Notes: generated by a model not told the origin, from the sequence alone. Shown: positions 26,666 through 37,300, counted from the first letter of the stretch. The stretch is 64,000 nucleotides of DNA from Soonwooa sp032062245 (GCF_032062245.1 NZ_DAMBQF010000009.1:23946-87945); one strand, 5' to 3'. Made by a program: numbers and translations.

Positions 26666-28210
26666 ATGAAAAAATTCTCTCTGCTTTTTGTCCTGCTTTC
26701 TTTGTCCGGAACCTCTCAGATTACAAAAATTGCTGATTTTGCTTTTCGCCCGGAAGTTGTTCTCAACGGTAAAGCTTTGTTTATGGGAATTGATCCGACT
26801 CACGGAAAAGAGCTTTGGATCTCCGACGGAACCGAAGCTGGAACTCATCTCCTGAAAGACATTATACCGGGAACCATCGGCAGCATTCCGTATTCTTTCC
26901 TGAAAGTCGGGAATGTTGCTTATTTCCAGACCGATAATAACCAGATTTGGCGGACAGACGGAACTAATGTCGGAACTTACCTCGTGATGTGGAATCCTGA
27001 TATTGTCAGACCTTTTCCAATGTTTGAGCAAAATGGCTGGATTTATTTTATGGAAAGGGAATCCGGCAGCAGCAGATTTCTCTGGCGGATGAACGGAAAT
27101 CCTAACAGCGAAGTTATGGTAACTCCAAAGTCAACTTTTACCGATACTACAGGTTATATCCGGCTGAATGGTACAGACTTTCTTTTCAATGGAAGAACAG
27201 CATCCGGCGGTTGGGCGATCTGGCGGAGCAACGGCATCGTGAACCAAAGTATGATAGACCTTACCACAACAACTGCTTTGAGCAGCTATACACAGCTGAA
27301 CAGCGCCAAAAATATAGATGGGAAAATTTATTTTTCGCCCATTACCGAAACTTACGGATGGGAACCTTGGACAACAGACGGAACCGCTTCCGGAACTCAG
27401 CTTCTGAAAGACATCTATGTTTCCAATTATTATTTTGATAATTCGGCGGCATCTAATTTTACCAAAATGGGAGGTCAGATCTTTTTTGTAGCAAAAGACA
27501 ATATGCACGGTCTGGAACTTTGGAAAACCGACGGGACCGGAGCCGGAACAATGATGGTAAAAGAGATCTGTCCGGGAAACAACAACAGCGGAAGTCAGCC
27601 GGAAATTCTTTTTGAATACAATAGCTTGCTCTATTTTCAGCAGCACGACGGGACATCCAACCAGCTTTATAAAACTGACGGCACAGAAGCCGGAACGATA
27701 AAGCTGACCAACCTCGATTATTTCTGGGCAGGCTACAGACCTTTGGTAAAAGACGGAAAATTATTTTTTACCGCCTATACGCTTCAATATGGAGAAGAGC
27801 CTTATTTCATAGATCTGGAAACATTGCAGATCACGATGATCGCCGATATCAATCCGGGAATAGGCTCATCATCTTCCGCCGAATTTTTTGAGCTGAACGG
27901 CAATGTTTTCTTTACGGGAACTATAGACGGAACTATTTATGGAGATAGGACTTTCCGGATAAACCCATCTGTTCTTTCAGTAAGTTCTGAAAAAAAATCT
28001 GATATCAAAATTCATCCAAATCCCGTTTCCGACATCCTGAATCTCTCCGAAAAAGCAGACAAAATAGAAATAACCGATCAAAACGGAAGATTATTGAAAA
28101 CGCAAAACAGCTGTAAATCAGTAGATGTGAAGAATCTTGCATCGGGAATTTATTACCTCAAAATCATCAACGAACAAAAAAAGGAAATCAAAAAATTCAT
28201 TAAAAAATAA
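26666..28210 (+). CDS. Secreted ELWxxDGTxAGT-repeat protein with T9SS type A sorting domain
   Basis: 514 residues. A signal peptide (FSLLFVLLSLSGTSQ) is followed by at least five copies of a motif like ELWKTDGTEAGT: KELWISDGTEAGT, QIWRTDGTNVGT, EPWTTDGTASGT, ELWKTDGTGAGT and QLYKTDGTEAGT. These suggest a beta-propeller-like fold. The C-terminal 75 residues are a T9SS type A sorting domain (IKIHPNPVSDILNL, LASGIYYLKI, ending KKFIKK). It should be sent across the outer membrane and fixed to the cell surface or released. It heads the exported-protein operon, 9 bp before the OmpA gene. Confidence 0.85.
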   Translation: MKKFSLLFVLLSLSGTSQITKIADFAFRPEVVLNGKALFMGIDPTHGKELWISDGTEAGTHLLKDIIPGTIGSIPYSFLKVGNVAYFQTDNNQIWRTDGTNVGTYLVMWNPDIVRPFPMFEQNGWIYFMERESGSSRFLWRMNGNPNSEVMVTPKSTFTDTTGYIRLNGTDFLFNGRTASGGWAIWRSNGIVNQSMIDLTTTTALSSYTQLNSAKNIDGKIYFSPITETYGWEPWTTDGTASGTQLLKDIYVSNYYFDNSAASNFTKMGGQIFFVAKDNMHGLELWKTDGTGAGTMMVKEICPGNNNSGSQPEILFEYNSLLYFQQHDGTSNQLYKTDGTEAGTIKLTNLDYFWAGYRPLVKDGKLFFTAYTLQYGEEPYFIDLETLQITMIADINPGIGSSSSAEFFELNGNVFFTGTIDGTIYGDRTFRINPSVLSVSSEKKSDIKIHPNPVSDILNLSEKADKIEITDQNGRLLKTQNSCKSVDVKNLASGIYYLKIINEQKKEIKKFIKK

Positions 28211-28219
28211 AATTTTGTT

Positions 28220-29539
28220 ATGAAAAAATCATTACTTACCTCATTTTTATTGTTTGGCATATTTACAGGCAATGCTCAGATCTTTGACCGGATAAAAAAT
28301 GCAGCGAAAAATACTGCAGAGCGGAAGGCAGAAAATAAGAGTGGCGATATTGTAGACAAAGGTCTCGACAAAGTGGAAGAAGGCATCGAAAACATCTTCA
28401 AGAAAAAAGATAAATCTAATAATAGCAATTCCCAATCCGGCAATACTAACAGTTCCGGTGCTAATCAAAATACCACCCAAAACGGAAATACAGATTATAG
28501 CCAATACAAGGGTTCTACCTTTATTCCCGGAAAAAATGTGCTGTTCTTTGAAGATTTTGCAACGGCAAGATTAGGCACGGGTAATACCAACTGGCATATG
28601 TACGAATATGATCCGTCCGCAGATTTTGAAAGACCCAATGTCAGAACTATTTCCGCATCAGGTGGAAACTGGCTGAAAATGCCCCGCAAAGGATTTGTAT
28701 TCCCGAATAGCTTTAAAAATCTGCCCGATCAGTTTACACTTGAGTTTGACCTCTACGCAGATCCGCAGACGATGTCTGAAATGGAAGGTGGCTTACGGGC
28801 TAATTTCGTGGCATTGGATGACCGTAAGGAATACAATATGTACTTTGCATCGGAACCTTCCATAGAGCTGGATGTGCATCCGCACGGAAGTACAAAATTT
28901 GTATATATTTCCGCCCAATCCGAGTACAATTCCAATATATCCAAAAAAGAATTGCTGTTTGAGAATACATTCAAATCTGATTGGAATACCGGTGCAATAA
29001 ACCGTGTATCCATAGACCGCAACGGAAAACAGGTTACACTTTATCTCAACGGAAAAGAAATGCTCAACATTCCCAACGGGCTTTCCAAAAAAGCACAGTA
29101 CAATCTTATTTTTTCCACCAATATGTGGGGCGATGGAATGTATATGAGCAATATCCGCCTTGCCGGAAACATACCGAATGCCACACAGGAAATAAAAACT
29201 GCCGGAAAATTCGTTACCAATTCCATTTACTTTGATGTCAATTCTTCACGCATCAAACCCGAAAGCTGGGCAACACTTAACAATACCGCACAAGCCATTA
29301 AAGCCACATCAGGAAACATTTTAATTGTTGGACACACAGACAGCGACGGTCCTGACGATGCCAACTTGAAGCTATCACAAAGCCGTGCTGCTTCGGTAAA
29401 AAATACTTTGGTAAGAGAATTTGGAATAGAGGCTTCCCGGTTAATTTCCGATGGTAAAGGAGAAAGCCAGCCTGTAACCTCGAACAACACTGCTTCGGGA
29501 AAGGCGCAGAACCGCAGAGTGGAATTTATCAAACAATAA
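28220..29539 (+). CDS. OmpA-family outer-membrane/peptidoglycan-linking protein
   Basis: 439 residues. A signal peptide (LLTSFLLFGIFTGNAQ) is followed by a charged helical stretch (KNAAKNTAERKAENK) and a Ser/Asn/Gly-rich linker. A beta-sandwich, LamG-like region spans about 100-310 (NVLFFEDFATARLGTGN, FTLEFDLYADPQ). The C-terminal OmpA domain starts at about 330, with IYFDVNSSRIKPESW, LIVGHTDSDG and LSQSRAASVKNTL, ending with QNRRVEFI. The OmpA domain binds peptidoglycan noncovalently, so the protein probably bridges cell wall and outer membrane. It sits second in the operon and is the only member with a recognisable wall-binding domain. Confidence 0.88.
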   Translation: MKKSLLTSFLLFGIFTGNAQIFDRIKNAAKNTAERKAENKSGDIVDKGLDKVEEGIENIFKKKDKSNNSNSQSGNTNSSGANQNTTQNGNTDYSQYKGSTFIPGKNVLFFEDFATARLGTGNTNWHMYEYDPSADFERPNVRTISASGGNWLKMPRKGFVFPNSFKNLPDQFTLEFDLYADPQTMSEMEGGLRANFVALDDRKEYNMYFASEPSIELDVHPHGSTKFVYISAQSEYNSNISKKELLFENTFKSDWNTGAINRVSIDRNGKQVTLYLNGKEMLNIPNGLSKKAQYNLIFSTNMWGDGMYMSNIRLAGNIPNATQEIKTAGKFVTNSIYFDVNSSRIKPESWATLNNTAQAIKATSGNILIVGHTDSDGPDDANLKLSQSRAASVKNTLVREFGIEASRLISDGKGESQPVTSNNTASGKAQNRRVEFIKQ

Positions 29540-29550
29540 AACTGGCGGTA

Positions 29551-30198
29551 ATGAACAACGCACTAAAATTAATCATTGTAGCCTTTGTCGTTGCTTCCTG
29601 CAGTGGCAATACCGAAAATGTGAGTGTTCCCAATGATTTCAATGCTGAAACGATTATTTCCCAGCAAAACAACCTGCAAAAAATCCTGACCAAAGAAATG
29701 GTAGCGGCAGTTGCAGGTGTGCCTGTTGATAAGATTGGCGAACACATCGAAAACAATATTAACCAACAAGGACAATATACCATATTGTATAGCTGGGCTA
29801 ACGGAAATAAGAAAAAGGTAGCCGGTGGCAAACACGAGATTGATGATTATAACAGTTTCAGCATTGGCTTTATAAAGAAAATGACCCTTGCGGAATTTGA
29901 GCAATATTACGGAACGAATGAAGGGTTACAGATGCAGGTAAATAATATGGCGAAGCAGGAACATTTCAACAAAGAAACCGGAACCGTAGAATCAAAATAC
30001 ATTGCCGACTATGCAGGCAGGCGCAAAACGGAAAAGCTCGAAAACGTAGCTACAATGTCATTTTGGGAAACCCCGATGAATGCCTTGCACGTACTGGCGA
30101 AAGACGCTGCCTTTACCATTACTGCCAATTTTGGCGATGACGAGGCGTTAGCAAAGAAAAAAGCATCCGAACTTGTAAACGCTATTTTGAACCCTTAA
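29551..30198 (+). CDS. Lipoprotein, first copy of a duplicated family (unknown function)
   Basis: 215 residues with a lipoprotein signal ending VASC (C17). The mature part includes ILYSWANGNKKKV, IGFIKKMTLAEFEQYYGT and a C-terminal end MSFWETPMNALHVLAKDAAF then ELVNAILNP. The same order and spacing of motifs appears in the lipoprotein at 31137, so the two are paralogues. No enzyme motif is seen. It lies 11 bp after the OmpA gene. Family not recognised. Confidence 0.75.
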   Translation: MNNALKLIIVAFVVASCSGNTENVSVPNDFNAETIISQQNNLQKILTKEMVAAVAGVPVDKIGEHIENNINQQGQYTILYSWANGNKKKVAGGKHEIDDYNSFSIGFIKKMTLAEFEQYYGTNEGLQMQVNNMAKQEHFNKETGTVESKYIADYAGRRKTEKLENVATMSFWETPMNALHVLAKDAAFTITANFGDDEALAKKKASELVNAILNP

Positions 30199-30209
30199 AA
30201 TTACCGGAT

Positions 30210-31124
30210 GTGAAACTCTATTTTTTGATGATTGCGATGCTGATTTCGGTATCTGCATTTGCCGAAAAAGTCATTATTGCCAACTGCTCCGAAGGTGGTG
30301 GTTGCACTTTTGAACTTTCGGATTTTGAAAGCAACTTGTTTAATAATGATTTTGGCAGGGACATACAGCCCGATGACATCATTGTATTGGGAAAAAAGAA
30401 AAATGGCGAAGACCTGCTGTATTTGGACAAAAAATCCAGAGAAGATATTGACAGGGAGTGGGGCGGCGATGGTTACACACAAATCGGTCTTTTCAACCCG
30501 TATCTGCAACCTATAGATGGTGTTTGGAATGTGTCATACGGGGCTTCCGCTGGAAATGATTGCTATGGTATCGGCAATATCGGTTCTTTTATCCGGAGTA
30601 AAATTACACCTGGAACCGTTGGAAAAGGGAATGTCAACTTTCAATCTCCTTTTAATCCGGCGCAATTGTTTCCTTCCAACGAAATGCGATGGGTAAAGAC
30701 GGGATACAATACCTACAAAGGCATACTCGATTTTAATTCCAATAAATCCGGAGGTATGAAAATGTACTATACTATTACCATTGTAAGCAGGAAAAAAATA
30801 GAAACCTTTTATACAATAGAAATAAAAGTGCCTACAAAAGAAACCTGCATAGGTAAAGTTCCCGTAACCTTTACACTCGTAAAAGAAAAACCATCAGCAG
30901 ACCCTTTTGGAAGTGACGATCCTGCAGATGATGACTTATTACCAGTGAAACCTAAAGGCGATGACAACCTGCTCCCTGTAAATCCTAAAGGAGATGACCT
31001 GCTTCCCATAAAACCAGGCAATAATCCGAAGCCAAATGTACCGAGATTGGAAGACAATTCTATGCCGAACGTTCCAAGATTGGAAGATAATCCAAGACCA
31101 AAAGTGCCTCGAATAGAAAATTAA
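30210..31124 (+). CDS. Exported protein with Pro-rich repeat tail, first copy of the partner family
   Basis: 304 residues, start GTG or ATG-adjacent at 30210 (GTG). A signal peptide (MKLYFLMIAMLISVSAFA) precedes IIANCSEGGGCTFEL, which aligns with IAICEKGNGCTEVL in the protein at 31927, and both continue with a DDIIVLGKK/NSILVIEKC strand and a WGGDG/YGGKG turn. The C-terminal 70 residues are low-complexity repeats: three DLLPVKPKGD-like units, then three PNVPRLEDN-like units. These look like a flexible spacer. No catalytic motif is seen. It is coupled to the preceding lipoprotein with an 11-bp gap. Confidence 0.72.
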   Translation: MKLYFLMIAMLISVSAFAEKVIIANCSEGGGCTFELSDFESNLFNNDFGRDIQPDDIIVLGKKKNGEDLLYLDKKSREDIDREWGGDGYTQIGLFNPYLQPIDGVWNVSYGASAGNDCYGIGNIGSFIRSKITPGTVGKGNVNFQSPFNPAQLFPSNEMRWVKTGYNTYKGILDFNSNKSGGMKMYYTITIVSRKKIETFYTIEIKVPTKETCIGKVPVTFTLVKEKPSADPFGSDDPADDDLLPVKPKGDDNLLPVNPKGDDLLPIKPGNNPKPNVPRLEDNSMPNVPRLEDNPRPKVPRIEN

Positions 31125-31136
31125 AAAAATGAAAAA

Positions 31137-31919
31137 ATGAAATTAATAAAAATATCAGCTGCAATAACTGTGCTTTGCCTTACTCTGTTTTCCTGCGGAA
31201 ATAACGATGACAAGAAACAAAACGGCAACGAAATCAATTTAGATGCCGTTATCAATAGTAAATCCAATGATACCAATGCCAAAGGCGACAACGAATGCCT
31301 TTTGGATTATCTGAGCAAGTATGATGCGCTTCTTGAGGAAACCGATGTTTTAAATGCTACCGGATTTTCTAAAGACGTGATGGAAACAAAATACAATAAG
31401 GTTTTAAAGAACGCTGAACACCACGAATTTCTGTACAAATTCAAGAATGGCAGGGTAGGCAAAGTACGAGGTTGGGACCGGGAAATGGAGTTGCCTGATG
31501 TGGTAAGCATCCGCTCCATAAAACCAATGTCGCTTGCAACCTTTAACCAAAGCTACCAAGCCATAACAGACGAGCAAATGCAGGCGGCAAACGATGCTCT
31601 TGATGAAATTGCCGAAGGCAATTCGGGCGATGCGGATGCAGATAAAGCTTTGCAAAAGGCAAAAGAGCAGAATGTAAGTAAAGAGCAAATCAAAAAAACC
31701 GGTGGGGCTTTGACGGGGATGTTCAAAGAGGTTTCCGAAGGTTACAGAACCGTAGAAGGATTAGGCGATGCCGCAACCTGGAATGTCGTTACCAACGAGC
31801 TGGTTGTTTTGCAGAAAGGGGTAAAGTTTGAAATCGTGGCAGACATCAGCAACGACAACGAAAAGAACAAATCGACCGCCATAAAATTGGCGGAATTCGT
31901 ATTGAACAAATGTAAATAA
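31137..31919 (+). CDS. Lipoprotein, second copy of the duplicated family
   Basis: 260 residues, lipobox LFSC followed by GNNDDKK, acidic residues near the lipidated Cys that in some Flavobacteriia favour surface export. The body has FLYKFKNGRVGKV, SIRSIKPMSLATFNQSYQ, an acidic insert, and the end AATWNVVTNELVVLQKGVKF then KLAEFVLNK. These match, in order, the lipoprotein at 29551, so this is a diverged tandem duplicate. It follows the 30210 gene by 12 bp. Function unknown. Confidence 0.75.
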   Translation: MKLIKISAAITVLCLTLFSCGNNDDKKQNGNEINLDAVINSKSNDTNAKGDNECLLDYLSKYDALLEETDVLNATGFSKDVMETKYNKVLKNAEHHEFLYKFKNGRVGKVRGWDREMELPDVVSIRSIKPMSLATFNQSYQAITDEQMQAANDALDEIAEGNSGDADADKALQKAKEQNVSKEQIKKTGGALTGMFKEVSEGYRTVEGLGDAATWNVVTNELVVLQKGVKFEIVADISNDNEKNKSTAIKLAEFVLNKCK

Positions 31920-31926
31920 TATCCAG

Positions 31927-32871
31927 ATGAAAAATTTGCTCTTAATAATATCCCTGCTGATGAGCCTTACCGCTTGTTCGCAGAAACAAAAAGGCAATCT
32001 CACCATTGCGATATGCGAAAAGGGAAATGGCTGTACCGAAGTGCTGAAAAAGTACGATAAAAATGAAATAGCACAAATTCTCAAAAGACCGGATTTGTTT
32101 TCGGATAGAAAAGAAAATTCCATTTTGGTCATTGAAAAATGCGATTTCAAAGAGGAGAACAAGCTGACCATACCGCAACTGCATACGCAATATGGCGGAA
32201 AAGGCGAAGCAAAGAAAATAGCAGATTTTGATTTGGAAAAGTACCTCAAACAAAACCAATGTTTGCCTTGTCCTAATCCGACTAAAAAAATCAGTGTTAG
32301 TGTTTCATCTCCGGAATTTTCGGGCAACAGCTATTTTTTTATCAGTTGGGACAAAAAAGAAGCCTATATGCCGAACGACGCTTTTCAGCAACTTTACGCA
32401 GGACAAGAAGGTTTTTCGGAAATGACGGTTGATGCTTTTTTCAAAGATTACCAATACATTTCCTACCTCAACCATCCCGAAAGTGGCAAATGGAAAAGCA
32501 ATATGCCTATTGGTACGAGTGTGATGAGCTTTGGAAACGACAAGGAAAATGAAGCCCGGTTCAAAAGAGATTTTAAAGCAACAGGAAACAAAAGACCACA
32601 TCTCAATACGCCTGATTTTCAATATGAATACCGCGGTAAAGATGATGAAGGTAAACCGCTTGTTTTTTGGTTAGGGCCGTCTTATGACGTGTGTTTGCCA
32701 CCGGGAAAATTTGATGCGCTCGGCTTTTTCAATCTTGGATATATTGCGGTGGATGGCATTGCCTATTCCGTAATGGAAATTTCCGGTCCGGATATTAAAT
32801 TCCGTATAACAGCAATCGAAAATGGCAGTTACAGCTTTAACACGGCAGGTTATAAAAGCATCGGGCGATAA
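31927..32871 (+). CDS. Lipoprotein, second copy of the partner family
   Basis: 314 residues, with a lipoprotein signal (LLMSLTAC). The N-terminal 100 residues resemble the 30210 protein: LTIAICEKGNGCTEVL, NSILVIEKC and LHTQYGGKGEAKKI. The remaining 200 residues differ and lack the Pro-rich tail, so the pair have diverged or carry different C-terminal modules. It lies 7 bp after its lipoprotein neighbour, preserving the same two-gene order as 29551-31124. Function unknown. Confidence 0.72.
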   Translation: MKNLLLIISLLMSLTACSQKQKGNLTIAICEKGNGCTEVLKKYDKNEIAQILKRPDLFSDRKENSILVIEKCDFKEENKLTIPQLHTQYGGKGEAKKIADFDLEKYLKQNQCLPCPNPTKKISVSVSSPEFSGNSYFFISWDKKEAYMPNDAFQQLYAGQEGFSEMTVDAFFKDYQYISYLNHPESGKWKSNMPIGTSVMSFGNDKENEARFKRDFKATGNKRPHLNTPDFQYEYRGKDDEGKPLVFWLGPSYDVCLPPGKFDALGFFNLGYIAVDGIAYSVMEISGPDIKFRITAIENGSYSFNTAGYKSIGR

Positions 32872-32896
32872 TTTTTAACAACAAATACGATACATT

Positions 32897-33508
32897 ATGA
32901 ATAAAATACTCCTTACACTATTCGGTGCCTCGCTTATTTTGTCGGGGTGTGGTGATACGGGTAATAAAGCAGGTACTTCATTGGTAGAAAAAACCATCGA
33001 AGCCGCCACAGGTAATAAAGTGGATGCCTTGGATGTGAACCACATCGAAGACAACAATGCAGTAGTAGATGTAACCATAGGCGATGAAAACCTGCAAGAC
33101 CATTTCAAAAAAGGTTTCGGGAGCATTACCGCTTCCAAAGAAACCATTGCTATTACCATTGCCCAAGTCGATAACGGGCAAGACAATATCCTGATTGGCT
33201 TTACCGGAAAAGACCTTACTGCCTTACGCCCCATTGCAGGTAAAATGGTTAAAGGCGAAAATGACGGATTTACATTTTCGATAACCAGAGTAACGGATAA
33301 TGCAATGGATGTGCAACTGTCTTTTGAAGCCGAGGGCGAAATCGTTTCGCTGCAAAAAGACAAAATAGTCATAAAAGTAAAAGGTAAAACCGGAAGCTCG
33401 GCAGATGCGGAAAACCCCGAAAAATGGAAATCCTACGAAGGAACTATTACTATGAATTATCCTGTATTTCAGGCATTGGGAAGCGAAAAAGAAGACTTTA
33501 TTTATTAA
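32897..33508 (+). CDS. Small lipoprotein, unknown function
   Basis: 203 residues with lipobox LSGC. The mature protein is beta-rich and acidic, with NAVVDVTIGDENLQDHFKKG, ILIGFTGKDLTALRPI and KIVIKVKGKTGSS, and no recognised domain. It sits in the same operon, 25 bp after the previous gene and 9 bp before the next. Not a paralogue of the other lipoproteins as far as I can see. Confidence 0.7.
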   Translation: MNKILLTLFGASLILSGCGDTGNKAGTSLVEKTIEAATGNKVDALDVNHIEDNNAVVDVTIGDENLQDHFKKGFGSITASKETIAITIAQVDNGQDNILIGFTGKDLTALRPIAGKMVKGENDGFTFSITRVTDNAMDVQLSFEAEGEIVSLQKDKIVIKVKGKTGSSADAENPEKWKSYEGTITMNYPVFQALGSEKEDFIY

Positions 33509-33517
33509 AAGCCCAAA

Positions 33518-34180
33518 GTGATGAAACAACTATTCTTCTTCATTTTTCTGCTTTTCACTGCGAATACATTTGCCCAACAATACAATTTTTCCGAAATGTG
33601 GGTTTGGGAATATACCAATGCCAACGGTAAAAAGGCACAAATGGCAATTTATCGGGAACCCCAATTAAACTATTGGCTGTTTACACCAGATGATGCCGGT
33701 TTCCGTGAAACGGACGATATGACCTTATGGTTTATGCTGAAGCCAAACGGCGAGGTGTTGCAGGCATATCAGGACGGAGAAGAGAACAGCGGGAAAAAGT
33801 TGATAAAACACCGTCTGTACCCCGACAAAAAAGCCAAATTACCCGATTATTGGAAAGCTACAGGGAAAAGCAAATATTTTGGAGATACTTTTTCCGGCTT
33901 CCCTAAAATAAAAGGATTGGAATACAAAGTCAGCTATAATAAAACCAATGATAAATCCACGTTGTATCTGGCAACTACAAAGGCAGATTTGTCTATGCTA
34001 TCGCTGTTCAATGATTTGAATATAGATGCGAAGCTGCCCATTTGTTTTCCAAAGGATATACCCGGTAATTTTATCACGCTAAGTGAAAATACGGTATTTC
34101 CCGGCGGTGGTGTTCAGTATGTTTTCAAGTACATTTCGCAAACAGAGTATTATATAAGCCTGTCAGATTATCTGGAATAA
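33518..34180 (+). CDS. Small secreted protein, last gene of the exported operon
   Basis: 220 residues with a signal peptide (LFFFIFLLFTANTFAQQ). The mature part is aromatic-rich near its start (FSEMWVWEYTNANGKKAQMA, LNYWLFTPDDAG) and mostly beta-strand. I recognise no domain. It ends the eight-gene operon; I see no clear hairpin terminator in the 157 bp before the convergent STAND NTPase gene. Confidence 0.68.
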   Translation: MMKQLFFFIFLLFTANTFAQQYNFSEMWVWEYTNANGKKAQMAIYREPQLNYWLFTPDDAGFRETDDMTLWFMLKPNGEVLQAYQDGEENSGKKLIKHRLYPDKKAKLPDYWKATGKSKYFGDTFSGFPKIKGLEYKVSYNKTNDKSTLYLATTKADLSMLSLFNDLNIDAKLPICFPKDIPGNFITLSENTVFPGGGVQYVFKYISQTEYYISLSDYLE

Positions 34181-34337
34181 GCATTCAATATTAGCTAATA
34201 AATATTTGAAATAGCGTGTTTGCGAAGGTTTTTAAAGAGAGATCAATATTTACCCAAAATCTTTGACCATTATTTCTACGTTTTCGGCAGCAAAAAAAGC
34301 TTATAAATTTCGGGAACTACAATAGTGGATATTACAT

Positions 34338-37300
34338 TTAAATACTCCATTCACTCAAAAACTCACGCTTTCTTTCCCATTCAATTTCTGCTTTATAATT
34401 ATTTATTTGATTTTCTATAAAGTGAAGATGTTCCAAATATTCTATGTTATTTAAGTTCTGTAAATAATCTCTCAATTCTTCATAAATTGAAATTTCCCCT
34501 CTAATCTTTGGTATTCTACTATTAACAGTAACACTATCTCCTGCATAAAAATCTAAACTTCTAAAAAAATCTACATTGGAATTCTTTTTCAGAATGATAT
34601 TTAAAAAATTATATTTTGATTCATTAAATACGGATACAACTATATTAAATAATAATCTCATTACTCTTTTGTCAGAAGTTTTACGTACCAAATAATAGAG
34701 AAAATTCAAACCATTTTCTCCGCTTCCTTGAAATATCGTTGAAACTTCGGAACGTACATTTTTAAAAAACATTGGAAATTTACTTGAAAACTTCACAATG
34801 TCTTCAAAAACTTCATTCCTGTTTTCTAAATCCCACAACCTTTTAAAATCATTTTCTAAAAAATCATTTCTACTGATAAATGTTTTATCATCAAAGGTTG
34901 ATTCTAATAGTTCAATGATAAACTTTGGATTTTTTTCAAGAATTAGTTTTAAAGTCTCTAAATCATAATCAAATTGCCTGCTTTTCGAATCCAAAGCAAG
35001 GTATATAAATTCTATATTTTTTAATCTACTTATAAAAATATGGTTGTAATCATTGTAAAGATATTTGAAGAAATCATTGTGTACGAAAAAATTAGGAGAA
35101 TTAGTTTTTAAAATTAAACAGTTTAATACTTTATTAAGTTCCTTTTCAATATCAATATCTAAATTTTTAAATTTCACAAAAATATCCTCAATAAAATTTA
35201 TCCATACCGTTTTTTCATCTTTGAAAAAATCCATTAAAATTTCATAGTCTTGAAATGTAACCAACTCAACTGGTAAATGTGATAAAAATGGAACTATGCA
35301 ACCTCTATCAATTTTATTTTCAAGAATTAAATTCCTTAATAATTTTGACTTTGATTCATCATACCTAATATCTCTGAATATCATTCCTATGAATAGATAC
35401 TTTGAATATTCATACTTGAAAAGTTCTTCAAAAACTTCGAGAAAAAGATTAAAATCGGTTTTTGAAAGTTTTATAAATATATGAGAAATAGAATCTTTGA
35501 TTGTAGAATATCCCTCAAAATATCCTTTTTTATGTTTACTAATTACATCTATCTGTCCCAATAAAATTTGATATTTCTTAAAATCAAAATTTTTCACATA
35601 CTGATACAGCAATTCTCTTTTATCTTCTGCTCTTTCATTGAGCAAATACCATAAATCAACTTCTTTATTTTTAAATTTTCCTTTTAATTTTTTATCGTAC
35701 TTTACTTTGTAAGATTCTAAACTTTTAAAAAATCTATGGACGATTTTTGTTTCTCTAAAATTAGGTTTAGGTAGAAAGTTTTCAAGGAAGAAGTTAATAA
35801 TTAAATCTTTGTCAAATTTTATGACCACATCGTATTGAAGATAATGATGTGCATATCTATGTTGCTCAAAAAAATCTAAAACAAAATCTTTTAGATTTCC
35901 ATTTTTGTAGCAATCAAAAATAAAATTCCATAATGTACTTCTAAATTCTTTTTGTTCCTCGGATAAATGGGTTGGAATTTGATTTGTATAGATTGTATTT
36001 CCGTCCCAAACTGTGGATTGAAAACTATCAATCAAATATTTAGAGGCAATGAAAAGTATAATTTTGGAATAAAAAATTTGGTCTTCGCTTTGAACTTTAT
36101 TATACAAAAAATCAAATAATTTTATTTGAGTTGCATAATTTAGATTGTGGTCATATTTTCCATAAGTGAAAGATTGGGTAAATACTTTAAGCAATTTTGA
36201 AAAATTAAGAGGGTTTAATAAACCATACTTTACAAGTAAGTCCAACGAAAGTGAAAATTTATCAGGAAACTGTTGAAAGTTTTCCAAAATTTCTATAATT
36301 CTGTCATCATAGGTTTCTATGTGATTGCTATTATAAATTTCAAAAGGAAGACTGTTTAATTCAATAATATTATTTGTTGGGATAAGTTTATGAATGAACA
36401 GCAATGATTCTGTTGGCAAATAAAACCAAAAATCTTTTAAAAATTTCAAACATTTGGTTTCATCTTTATTTATACTTTCCCATTTTATTTTTATGTCATC
36501 TATAATCAAAAGTTTTACTTGTTCAAAACCGTAATTGCTGACAATAGGGGTAAGCAATTTAACCAAAGAAAACTTATTTTCATCTACATACAAATCAAGA
36601 AGTAACCTAAATGGGATTTGTTTTTGTTTGATAAAAACAGAATAAAAAATGTATTCCCCTAAAATTTGGTCTGCAATTTTATATGAGCTATTAAATTCAT
36701 CCGCAATTTCATACTTAAAAAGTAACTCAAGATTTTCAATCAATTCATTTTTTGAGATTTCAAAATATTTTTCGATTTCTTCAATAGGTTTTGTATGGCT
36801 AAAATCAATCGTTCTAAATAATGATAAAATTCCTGCGGTTTTGATTAATTGGCTGTCTGCGTTTAATTGTTGATTAACAGATGAAAAGTACTCCTCCAAT
36901 ATTAAGGAAGCATTGTTGAGTTTTTCAATTTCGCCGTTGATTCCTGCAAGTGCAGCCATTATTGCAATTCGCGGATTTCCTTTTGAAATAGAATAAATTT
37001 TGTCTATATAAAAATCAGAAATATTGAAATCAGGCGATTGTAAGATTTTTCTCAATTCATCTTTATCAAAATTTTTCAGTTCGATTAATTGATAGGTTTT
37101 AAGTTTTCCTTGAATTTCATCTTTAACATAGTTTCTAACAGTGAAAATCAGTTTTAAATTTCCTTTATTAAAACTATTTTGGAAATTAATGATAAGGTCA
37201 AGATTACTTTTTAATTTATTAGCATCATCAATTACAATGATATAATTTTTGCCTTGTATAATTTGAATTTTTAAATCTTCCCAAATGTCAAGTATCCCGT

